This document shows positions 43,459 to 51,428 of a stretch of DNA of 64,000 nucleotides, in pieces (position 1 is the stretch's first letter; every line of letters starts with the position of its first letter). The notes under the pieces were generated by a model, which was not told the origin of the DNA, ran no database searches, and saw nothing but the letters and a program-made list of their open reading frames with translations. The translations under genes and the position numbers were made by a program. The DNA is taken from positions 62,001-126,000 of the forward strand of contig JAKPDK010000172.1 of assembly GCA_029552745.1 (NCBI GenBank), written 5' to 3'. Source of the stretch: Candidatus Hydrogenedentota bacterium (GTDB taxonomy: Bacteria; Hydrogenedentota; Hydrogenedentia; Hydrogenedentales; SLHB01).

Positions 43459-44979
43459 ATGACACATAGAGAAAAAATCCTAGTCGTAGATGACGAGGCA
43501 GTCATTCGTGAGCTTCTTTCCGAGGTTCTCCAGGATGATGGCTACGTAGTCGAATCAGCAAACAATGGACAGACCGCTCTGGAGCTACTGCGCAGCTCCG
43601 ACGACTTTGTTTTGCTCTTTACTGACATCTTGATGCCGGGAATGAACGGCATTGACCTTTTACGCGAAGCTAAAAGGCTACGTCCATCTCTGATCCCCAT
43701 CGTAATGACTGCGTATGCCACCCTCGAAACGGCAAGAGCCGCAGTAAAAGAAGGTGCATACGATTACGTGCTCAAACCATTTAGTTTGAGCGAAATCAAA
43801 CTCGCCGTGGCAAATGCCCTTGAGCGCCACAGGTTGGCGAGAGAAAATGCCCGACTGCTCGAACTCACACAACTATTCCATATCAGCGAACAAATCGCCA
43901 CGATCCGAGACGAAAACCACTTGTTAAGTTTTGTATTAAAGACAGCCCTGCAACGAGTTGGAGCCACTCGTGGTTCTATCCTTGTTACCACCAGCGACGG
44001 CAAGGCGTTGGAAATACGCGCCGGCGTGGGCATTCCCGGCGACGTACTGGGTGCAGCAGTTGACCTCGACCGCAGTATTTCCGGAATCGTAGCAAAAACT
44101 GGAAAACCTCTCTTCGTCAACGACATTCGGGAAATCCCGGAGTTAGCCCGACTGGCAAGACAATTACCGGAAACGTCTTTCATCTCCGTACCTTTGGAGC
44201 AAAAAGGGCAGGGTAACGGAACAGCAGCGGATACCGGTTCGTCAAATCACCGTATCATTGCCGTTCTTAACGTATGTCAGAAGGCGCGAGGAGAACATTT
44301 CACCGAAGGCGATCTCAAGGTGCTGAGCATCTTGGCAAATCATGCCGCCGCCGCCTTGCAGAATGTCCGTTTGATTCAGGATATCGAGCACGCGCACCTT
44401 GCCACGGTCGAGTCGATGGCCCTTTTGTTAGAAGCCCGCGACCCCTACACTCAGTTTCATAGCCAACGCGTGCGTGACGTATCCGTTGCTATCGCCATCA
44501 ACCTCGGCATGTCTCCCCAAGACATCGAAGTGCTTCGGCTCGGGGCTGCCTTCCATGATATTGGAAAAGTGGGTGTGCCCGACCGAGTTTTGAACAAACC
44601 GGACCGACTGTCGCCCGAGGAATGGGAGCTCATCCGAAGGCACCCTATCATCGGTTACAGTGTGCTGGAACCAATTCACTTTTTGAAACAAGGGCACCTT
44701 GATGTCGTCCGCGGACATCATGAACGCTTAAATGGGAATGGATATCCCGATGGCATCAAAGACAAAGAGGTCCCCCCTCTGGTTCGCATCATCGCGGTTG
44801 CCGACACCTATGATGCTATGGCTAGCGATCGAGCCTATCGCAAAGCCATGCCTGAGAATCTGATCATTGCAGAACTGCGAAAAGCTGCGGGGGAACAACT
44901 GGACGCCGACGTTGTCAACATGCTCATTCACCTAATCACATCAGGTCAAATCAGCAAGACTAACGGTAACAACAGATAA
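43459..44979 (+). CDS. Response regulator with receiver, GAF and HD-GYP domains
   Basis: The 506 residues join a receiver domain (about 5-120; ILVVDDEAVIRELL, acceptor Asp in LLFTDILMPG, KPF lysine), a GAF domain (about 150-305) and an HD-GYP domain (about 310-490; HDIGKVGVPDRVL, HHERLNGNGYPDGI). HD-GYP proteins hydrolyse cyclic di-GMP. The metal and GYP residues are all present, with the insertion NGNGYP. I chose the ATG at 43459 because it directly precedes the receiver domain; the upstream open frame has no domain and lies in the promoter region. It is divergent from the FlgM-like gene. No partner kinase is adjacent. Confidence 0.93.
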   Translation: MTHREKILVVDDEAVIRELLSEVLQDDGYVVESANNGQTALELLRSSDDFVLLFTDILMPGMNGIDLLREAKRLRPSLIPIVMTAYATLETARAAVKEGAYDYVLKPFSLSEIKLAVANALERHRLARENARLLELTQLFHISEQIATIRDENHLLSFVLKTALQRVGATRGSILVTTSDGKALEIRAGVGIPGDVLGAAVDLDRSISGIVAKTGKPLFVNDIREIPELARLARQLPETSFISVPLEQKGQGNGTAADTGSSNHRIIAVLNVCQKARGEHFTEGDLKVLSILANHAAAALQNVRLIQDIEHAHLATVESMALLLEARDPYTQFHSQRVRDVSVAIAINLGMSPQDIEVLRLGAAFHDIGKVGVPDRVLNKPDRLSPEEWELIRRHPIIGYSVLEPIHFLKQGHLDVVRGHHERLNGNGYPDGIKDKEVPPLVRIIAVADTYDAMASDRAYRKAMPENLIIAELRKAAGEQLDADVVNMLIHLITSGQISKTNGNNR

Positions 44980-44983
44980 GTCC

Positions 44984-45760
44984 TTAATCACTGACATCCT
45001 GCTCTTTGGTACGGATCCCCACCAGGTCATTGCAACACGGTGGACGCCAACCAAACCAAGAAAGTACACGATAGGTCAGGATCATCCCAATCATCTCCAT
45101 ACCCAGCAGCGCGGCACGCCACTTCTTTCCGGTGACGGAAGAGACCCCGACACGTTTGCGATAGTTGACAGGTATTTCGATAAAAGGGATCTTGTTAAGT
45201 ATCGTCAACAACGCGATCTGAGGACCAAATGCGGAGCCACCGACAGAAAACTGCGGTGCAATTTTCTCATACGCCGACCGGCTCAAGAGACGCATGGAAC
45301 AACCCACATCCGTCAACAAGGTCGTATTAAAAAGAAACTCGACCAACTTCGCAACGGACCAATTGCCCCATTTCAAAAAGAATCCCATGTTGGCGCCTTC
45401 CCAAACGAACTCTCGTTGGGTGCGGGTACCAAAAACCACGGGCACGTCATCGGAATACGCCAACAACTTGACGACATCGTTCCCCACAAACGTCCCGTCA
45501 GGTTCCGCAATGATTAAAAGATCTCCAGAAGCTTCGGCCAAACCCCGCCAAATGGCGTATCCGTATCCCTGTCGCGTTTCGTAAACGAGTCGAGCGTGGG
45601 TTTGCCGCACCTCGTCATCTGTCCCCGGTGCAGCATTGTTGTTGACTACAATGATTTCATCTACATATCCGTTCGCAAAAAAGTCGTTCACGGCATCTCG
45701 TATAGAATCTTTTTCGTTGTACGTCGGAAAAATCACCGATACTTTTTTATCACGCCACAT
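44984..45760 (-). CDS. Family 2 glycosyltransferase (DPM1-like)
   Basis: A 258-residue cytoplasmic GT-A protein with VSVIFPTYNEKDSIRDAV at the nucleotide-sugar site, VDEIIVVNNNAAPGTDDEV, ARLVYETRQGYGYAIWRGL and the DxD-region LLIIAEPDGTF. It resembles enzymes that transfer mannose or another sugar to polyprenyl phosphate. It lacks the C-terminal membrane segments some relatives have. It lies 3 bases after a GT-C membrane glycosyltransferase, which would use a polyprenyl-linked sugar, so the two may work in sequence. Confidence 0.85.
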   Translation of the reverse strand: MWRDKKVSVIFPTYNEKDSIRDAVNDFFANGYVDEIIVVNNNAAPGTDDEVRQTHARLVYETRQGYGYAIWRGLAEASGDLLIIAEPDGTFVGNDVVKLLAYSDDVPVVFGTRTQREFVWEGANMGFFLKWGNWSVAKLVEFLFNTTLLTDVGCSMRLLSRSAYEKIAPQFSVGGSAFGPQIALLTILNKIPFIEIPVNYRKRVGVSSVTGKKWRAALLGMEMIGMILTYRVLSWFGWRPPCCNDLVGIRTKEQDVSD

Positions 45761-45763
45761 ACG

Positions 45764-47434
45764 TCACCAGTAAGTGAAGAACAAAGTTTCTATAAACCAG
45801 CACTGAAACGCCATAAAGCATAATGTCACAGCAAGCGTTTGTAAACGCCCTTCTTGTCTAACATAAAACGCAAGCTGCGTAGCGCTAGGCACCAGCAGAA
45901 AAGGCAACACGTACATCGCCGAACGTTCCCCTTCGCCCCGCGCTAGATACAGGAAGTCCAGGGCAAGAAACGTCAGCAGAAAAACCCACGCCAGCGATTT
46001 CCTTTGCCCTTTCGCCTCGCGCAAAAATCGATAACACAAAACCGTGACGGGGATACCGGCAAAAAACAACCAACATGCCGGATTGAGAATCTTCCATATC
46101 CAACTCGGATACCTTGGACCAAGGCGATCAATATTCGCCTGATCAAGATCGAACTGCTCTTTTGCCAACCGGAAACACTCAAACACGTCGAAGCCAGACC
46201 ATAACCACAGCAACACATGAAAACAGAGAAACGAAAACGCCATCAGTGCCGCAGTGCGTATCACATGTTTTCTACTGTCTCTCGAAAACAGTTTCCAAAG
46301 CCCGACTAAACCGAAAAACGAACCTATCCCAATAAGAGAAAAAGAAAGGATCGACATGATGCCATAGACAATACCCGCCCCCACAGCATACCACAACGAC
46401 TTACCGTTGATAGCCCGCCAAAACAAAAACAAAGCCGTCAGGGTGAAAGGCATAAATAAGATATCCGCGCTGGTCGCTGTAAACAAGACAGCCATTGGAC
46501 TCAGGCAATACAAAAGGCATGCAGCATATGCTGTCATAGCATCGGTCACGTCACGCACCCAGTAATAAAGAGGAAACACTGCCAAACTACCAAAAAAGAC
46601 CGTCGCAATGGAAAGCCCCAAAGGCGTCCTGCCTGCGCCTAAATCCGCCAAGAGCCAGAGTACAACTACCGGCCCAGGAGGATGGACTTTTGAATGCATT
46701 GACAGAAATGGGTGCATCTTATTGTAGTCTTTAAAAAGACCCCGAATTGAGAGCCCTCGTCCTATATCGCCAATATATTCATAAGACTGTCGACTATATG
46801 CCACAGTCAAGCCTTCGCTTCCGCCCCGAATTCCCGCCAAAGACATCGAAAAAACGACCACAAACAGATAGAAAAACACAAGGGCACAAAATGTTTGTTT
46901 GGGAGTTAAAGACTCTTGGTTATGAGAAAAAACGAGAAAACCTTTTTTGATCAAGAAAAAGAAAATAGCAGTTATAAATGCGAATGCCAGGTGCATCTTG
47001 ACGCTGGTCCAAATCGTATAAAAAAATTTCCCCTCGCCCTCACTGGAATGACGCAGATTTTGCCAAAAGGAAATAATAAGGCCCAAAACCAAAAAGAAAA
47101 CCAATCCCCAAACTATTCGCCGTTTCCAGGTTCCTATCGGTAATAAAAGGTGCGGATACCAAGCTGTTAACCATACACCCACAAAAAAAAGGAACAGCCC
47201 CATGGGCTCCAGTAACGAAGAAAAGACTGGTTTTGGCAAGCAATAAAAAGGGGTGGGATGGCGATAGATCGCTTCTATCCCCAAAATGCTCAACACGCCC
47301 ACAACAAAAAGGTAAGTAAAAAAAACACAGCTAAACACTGACAAAAGGCGTTTTGCCAGCATGGTAGACTGAATTGGCGTAGGCAGCATCCGGCACATAC
47401 AGGGCATTTTAGAAAAATCTGGAGATGAAATCAC
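45764..47434 (-). CDS. GT-C fold membrane glycosyltransferase (GT39/GT83-like)
   Basis: The 556 residues have about 12 membrane segments. After the first segments a periplasmic loop contains VAYSRQSYEYIGDIG and SKVHPPGPVVVLWL; HPPG-type loops are typical of GT-C enzymes that use polyprenyl-phosphate sugars. No soluble catalytic domain. The GTG at 47434 overlaps the TAG stop of the DUF502 gene (TAGTG); the ATG at 47362 (MLAKRLLS) is an alternative start closer to the first membrane segment. Target of glycosylation unknown. Confidence 0.75.
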   Translation of the reverse strand: MISSPDFSKMPCMCRMLPTPIQSTMLAKRLLSVFSCVFFTYLFVVGVLSILGIEAIYRHPTPFYCLPKPVFSSLLEPMGLFLFFVGVWLTAWYPHLLLPIGTWKRRIVWGLVFFLVLGLIISFWQNLRHSSEGEGKFFYTIWTSVKMHLAFAFITAIFFFLIKKGFLVFSHNQESLTPKQTFCALVFFYLFVVVFSMSLAGIRGGSEGLTVAYSRQSYEYIGDIGRGLSIRGLFKDYNKMHPFLSMHSKVHPPGPVVVLWLLADLGAGRTPLGLSIATVFFGSLAVFPLYYWVRDVTDAMTAYAACLLYCLSPMAVLFTATSADILFMPFTLTALFLFWRAINGKSLWYAVGAGIVYGIMSILSFSLIGIGSFFGLVGLWKLFSRDSRKHVIRTAALMAFSFLCFHVLLWLWSGFDVFECFRLAKEQFDLDQANIDRLGPRYPSWIWKILNPACWLFFAGIPVTVLCYRFLREAKGQRKSLAWVFLLTFLALDFLYLARGEGERSAMYVLPFLLVPSATQLAFYVRQEGRLQTLAVTLCFMAFQCWFIETLFFTYW

Positions 47435-48183
47435 TACTCCGCTTCGACAACAGAAGACTCGGTCTGGCCTAGAGTGTCCGACTCTTTGCGGCGAGACGGA
47501 ATGTACGCCCCACCCGAAACAATTAGTTTCATTGCGTCTTCGACCGTCATATCCAGTTCCATTATCTCAGATGGCGAGACATAAACAAGATACCCCGAAG
47601 TAGGGTTGGGGGTAGTTGGGATAAAAACAGCCACCAAAGGTTTTGCCGTTACCTCCGTAATCAGTCCTCCCTCTTCCGCTGTGACAAAAGCCACGGCGTA
47701 CATCCCAGGATGGGGAAACTGGATAAGACAAACCCGCTGGAAAATTCCCCCTTTGCGACTCATGAACGTGTCACGAATCTGTTGCACCGCTCGATAAATG
47801 CGATTGACGAACGGTATGACCTGAACTACTTTCTCACCCAGCGCAATGATCCGTCTGCCAACCAAATGCCGCGTGAGAACGCCGGTCCCCAAGAATAGGA
47901 CAACAACAAGCAGAACACCCAAACCATATACATATGAAATATCTGCCAAAAAGCCCAGCCGGGGATACTTGGCGCCTAGCTCGTTAAGAAAGCCTACAAG
48001 ATCTTTAATAAGACGTTCCGTACCCAATATGAACTTGTTCACGAAAAACCAGGTCACCCAGACGCTAATAAGCAGCGGTACCCAGACCAGCATGCCCGCC
48101 ACAAGTGTACGCCATATCTCACTCCAAACGAGCTGGAGCCTACCCCACAGACCTTTCGGTTTCTGTTTAGGTTTTCGAAACAT
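47434..48183 (-). CDS. DUF502 family membrane protein
   Basis: The 249 residues have two membrane segments in the first third (about 28-50 and 80-105) and a soluble domain with GRRIIALGEKVVQVIPFVNR and FVTAEEGG and VFIPTTPNPTSGYLVYV, all characteristic of DUF502, a family without a known activity. The tail is charged. The start overlaps the end of the upstream CBS gene by 17 bases, and its stop overlaps the GT-C start, so the four genes form a compact unit. Confidence 0.9.
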   Translation of the reverse strand: MFRKPKQKPKGLWGRLQLVWSEIWRTLVAGMLVWVPLLISVWVTWFFVNKFILGTERLIKDLVGFLNELGAKYPRLGFLADISYVYGLGVLLVVVLFLGTGVLTRHLVGRRIIALGEKVVQVIPFVNRIYRAVQQIRDTFMSRKGGIFQRVCLIQFPHPGMYAVAFVTAEEGGLITEVTAKPLVAVFIPTTPNPTSGYLVYVSPSEIMELDMTVEDAMKLIVSGGAYIPSRRKESDTLGQTESSVVEAE

Positions 48184-49450
48184 CGGTTCCCTCGCTTCGT
48201 TGGACCAAATCCAGACGAATTCTATTTACGCGATTGACTCCCGCGTCCAATATAGTTACTTGAAACGACTCTGTTCTGATGACCTCACCCGCCGCCGGAA
48301 TCCTTCCCGCAATGTGCATCACCCAGCCACCTACAGTTTCCACTTCATCGTCGTCAATTTTCAGGCCTATTACATCGACCATCTCGTCGAGCGACGTTCT
48401 GGCATCCACCACATAAGCATTCGGCCCTATCTGCTGAATAGCTTTTTTCTCCAAATCATGCTCGTCGTGGATTTCCCCAAAAATCTCTTCTAAAACATCC
48501 TCTATCGTGACCAATCCATCGGTGCCGCCGTACTCGTCGGTAACAATCGCAATATGTCGCTTTTCTTTTTTGAATTTTTCAAACAAATCCCCCACCTTCA
48601 TCGTGTCGGGGATATGCAGCGGCTCACGCATAAAACGTCGGATATCCGGGTCTTCCGGCCTATCGTCCAGCAAAACGTCATGCGCCTCAATAATGCCGAT
48701 TATCTGGTCAATGGTTTCATGGTAGATGGGAATACGCGTGCGCCCCGACTCCTCAAACAACGCGAGAAGTTCATCCCTCGTCGCCGTATCAGGCAGCGCT
48801 TGAATATCGATCCTCGGGGTCATTATGGCTTTTGCCTGCGTCTGATAAAGATCAATCACCGAATGAATCATTTTCTGTTCGTCACGTTCGATTGTGCCTT
48901 GTTCGGCACTTTCATCGACAAGGACTCGCAAATCCTCCCGCGACATCATCAAGGCGCTTATGTTACGCTCTTCCCCACCCGCTGCTTTCAATAGCGCCGT
49001 GGTTGCCCAAGCCACCGGTGCCGCCAAAGGTTGTAGGACGTGATAAAATGGTTCTATTATGGGCAAAAAACCCAAACTTAAACGGTTAGGATGCGCGCGA
49101 AAAATACTCTTAGGAATGATTTCCGAAAAAAGCAAAAAAACCGGTGCAACCATTGCTGTGGCGACCAGTTCCCGCAATTCACCGGGGATTTCAAGTGAAT
49201 TAAGCTGCGTCGTGACTGCGATTGTTCCACTGATAACCGCCAAATTCGTGCCGATGAGCAGCGTGGTGAGCATCCGCCCCGGTTGATAAATATGCTCGAG
49301 CAAACGCTTGGCACGCCTGTCTTTCTTTTCTTCGGCGAGATGCCGAATTCGTATGGGATTCGTCGAAACAAAGCCCGTTTCGTAGCCTGCAAATAACCCT
49401 TGAAGAACCACCGCTATCCCAAACACTACTAGAGACGAAAAAAGGCTCAT
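48167..49450 (-). CDS. HlyC/CorC family protein: DUF21, CBS pair, CorC-HlyC domain (first of two)
   Basis: The 427 residues start with a DUF21 membrane domain (about 1-180; GYETGFVSTNPIRIRHL), continue with a CBS pair (about 205-325; MTPRIDIQALPDTATRDEL, VTDEYGGTDGLVTIEDVL) and end in a CorC/HlyC C-terminal domain (about 345-420). The family binds adenine nucleotides and is linked to magnesium and cobalt efflux or resistance. A near-identical architecture follows upstream. Its ATG overlaps the end of that gene by 4 bases. Confidence 0.9.
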   Translation of the reverse strand: MSLFSSLVVFGIAVVLQGLFAGYETGFVSTNPIRIRHLAEEKKDRRAKRLLEHIYQPGRMLTTLLIGTNLAVISGTIAVTTQLNSLEIPGELRELVATAMVAPVFLLFSEIIPKSIFRAHPNRLSLGFLPIIEPFYHVLQPLAAPVAWATTALLKAAGGEERNISALMMSREDLRVLVDESAEQGTIERDEQKMIHSVIDLYQTQAKAIMTPRIDIQALPDTATRDELLALFEESGRTRIPIYHETIDQIIGIIEAHDVLLDDRPEDPDIRRFMREPLHIPDTMKVGDLFEKFKKEKRHIAIVTDEYGGTDGLVTIEDVLEEIFGEIHDEHDLEKKAIQQIGPNAYVVDARTSLDEMVDVIGLKIDDDEVETVGGWVMHIAGRIPAAGEVIRTESFQVTILDAGVNRVNRIRLDLVQRSEGTDVSKT

Positions 49451-50919
49451 GATTCCTCCTCTCGGTGCTCTCGCAATGGCCTCCCCACTTTCGTCGTTTG
49501 CACTTTTACCGTAAGAGCACGTTTCCCTTCACATGCCTCCACCGTAAAACGAACGTCCCCGTAATCAATAATATCGCCCGGCTCAAGCACCTTTTCGGAA
49601 CGGTCCATAAGAAATCCCGCCAGCGTTTCATGTTCTTCGTCTTCGATGGTAATCCCAATGAGTTCTTCCAGACGGTCCAGCGGTAAATTGCCCTCAACCC
49701 GAAACTCGTTCTCCGCAAGAACTTCAAATACAGGTTCACCGGCCTCGTCCCCATCCGGCATAGCCCCGACCACTTCCCCCAGTGCGTCATCCAACGTCAC
49801 AATGCCTTCAGCCCCACCGTATTCATCAACTACCACCGCCAAGTGAATACGGTGACGACGCGCCTCTTCAACAAACTTATGCACGGTCATCGTTTCCGGG
49901 ACAAAATATGGCGGACGCACAAACTCCGTCACCTTCCGGTGCAGCTCCCCTTTAGAAAAGCTAGGAATCAAGTCCTTCACCACCAGAATTCCCAAAACGT
50001 TGTCCAGATTATCGCGAACCACGGGCATACGCGAATACCCATGATGACGCAGGGCTACCAGAGCATCTTCCACAGTCGCGTCCTCCGGAAGCGTCACGAC
50101 GTCGGGACGCGGAACCAAAATCTCTCGTAACAAGACGTCGCGAAACTCAAGTATTCCCTGAATAATCTGCCGTTCCTCTTCTTCGAGAACCCCCTGCACC
50201 TCCCCGTCTGAAAGAACCGCTTTGAATTCGTCATCAGTTAGAAAGGGGGCTGCCCGAAGTTGATGAAAACGCGTCAAGCGGAAAAGGCCGTCTGTTATGC
50301 GTAGCAAGCCTTCCCGAATTGGAGCAAGCAACTTGTCAAAAAACATCAGGGGGTATACAGCAAAACGGGCAAAAGGCTCCCCCAGACTCACCGCAAAAAC
50401 CTTCGGCATGATCTCACCGCATAACACCAGCACCGTGGTGCACACGGCAACCGACAAAGCATATGCCGCCGGGGGGCTTACAACCGTTCGAAACGTCTCC
50501 TCTGTCCGAGTGCCCAAGACTACAGCGAACAGCACATTCACAATCATGTTGCCCACGAGTAAGGTTGACAAAAGGCGGGCGGGGTTGTTCATCACCTGGG
50601 CTACCCGCGTGCCCGTCAGGCTTCCCTCTTGAGCAAGGGCTCGCAACCGAAGACGGTGAATGGAGAAAAAGGCAGTTTCCGACCCCGAAAAAAACGCCGA
50701 TAGCACCAAAAGAAAACCAGACAGCACCAACACGGACGGAGGAAATTTTTCCATCCAAAAAGCCAGGTCGCGAACATTTCGAGTGATCTGCTCTTCAGGG
50801 TTGACATTATCGCCGGAAAACGCGCGCGGCAACAGTATGCCACTCGCTATGACCAGAGAAACAAGAATGGCAAACGAAATAAAGCGTCTCTTGTGACGCG
50901 GGCCAGTCTCACAACTCAA
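49447..50919 (-). CDS. HlyC/CorC family protein: DUF21, CBS pair, CorC-HlyC domain (second of two)
   Basis: The 490 residues carry an extra N-terminal signal-like segment (about 11-32) and a loop before the DUF21 membrane domain (SAFFSGSETAFFSIHRLRL). The CBS pair has LVPRPDVVTLPEDATVEDAL and VVDEYGGAEGIVTLDDAL, and the CorC/HlyC domain follows (about 395-475). The start is a TTG overlapping the ybeY stop by 4 bases. It is a paralogue of the adjacent gene and probably arose by tandem duplication, with divergence in the N-terminus. Confidence 0.9.
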   Translation of the reverse strand: MSCETGPRHKRRFISFAILVSLVIASGILLPRAFSGDNVNPEEQITRNVRDLAFWMEKFPPSVLVLSGFLLVLSAFFSGSETAFFSIHRLRLRALAQEGSLTGTRVAQVMNNPARLLSTLLVGNMIVNVLFAVVLGTRTEETFRTVVSPPAAYALSVAVCTTVLVLCGEIMPKVFAVSLGEPFARFAVYPLMFFDKLLAPIREGLLRITDGLFRLTRFHQLRAAPFLTDDEFKAVLSDGEVQGVLEEEERQIIQGILEFRDVLLREILVPRPDVVTLPEDATVEDALVALRHHGYSRMPVVRDNLDNVLGILVVKDLIPSFSKGELHRKVTEFVRPPYFVPETMTVHKFVEEARRHRIHLAVVVDEYGGAEGIVTLDDALGEVVGAMPDGDEAGEPVFEVLAENEFRVEGNLPLDRLEELIGITIEDEEHETLAGFLMDRSEKVLEPGDIIDYGDVRFTVEACEGKRALTVKVQTTKVGRPLREHREEES

Positions 50920-51428
50920 CTGGCAACACCCTCCTTCTTGGATCGAGTCCCGGGCTTACGCTTTGGAGCCTTCCCCTGACGCCATGCTGCGTCCAACGAA
51001 ATCCCCAAAACTTCCGCTTGTGCCCGCATCATAGTTTCCTTTTCGTGCCTTGTCCGATGGTCATACCCGAGCAGATGAAGCATACCGTGACAAAACAACA
51101 GACAGACTTCGTTACGCATATTGACGACGTCGCCGGGATAGCGACGTTCCACTGTCTCGAGCGAAATCACAAGATCACCTAAAATTCGCCAACCATCTAG
51201 GGAAACCGGTTCCTGAGGAAACGCCATAACGTCGGTGGGACGGTCGATACCGCGGTACGTCTTGTTAAGCTGTCGAATGCAAGCATCATCACAAAACAAA
51301 ACACTCACCTCAACCGAGTCGCTGACATGTTCCCTACGGCAAATCCGTTCAACAATACGCTTCAAGACATCTCGGCGATAGAGATATTTGCGGCGTGACT
51401 GATTAGAAATACGCAGCGTTATCTTCAC
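50916..51428 (-). CDS. ybeY: Endoribonuclease YbeY
   Basis: YbeY is a single-strand endoribonuclease acting in 16S rRNA 3' maturation and ribosome quality control. The 170 residues contain the zinc motif HGMLHLLGYDH (H-x3-H-x5-H) and the family stretch RGIDRPTDVMAFPQ. The start is a GTG overlapping the end of the HD gene by 4 bases. ybeY with phoH and the PgpH-like gene is a conserved bacterial order. The basic C-terminal tail (KRKPGTRSKK) is a small extension. Confidence 0.95.
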   Translation of the reverse strand: MKITLRISNQSRRKYLYRRDVLKRIVERICRREHVSDSVEVSVLFCDDACIRQLNKTYRGIDRPTDVMAFPQEPVSLDGWRILGDLVISLETVERRYPGDVVNMRNEVCLLFCHGMLHLLGYDHRTRHEKETMMRAQAEVLGISLDAAWRQGKAPKRKPGTRSKKEGVAS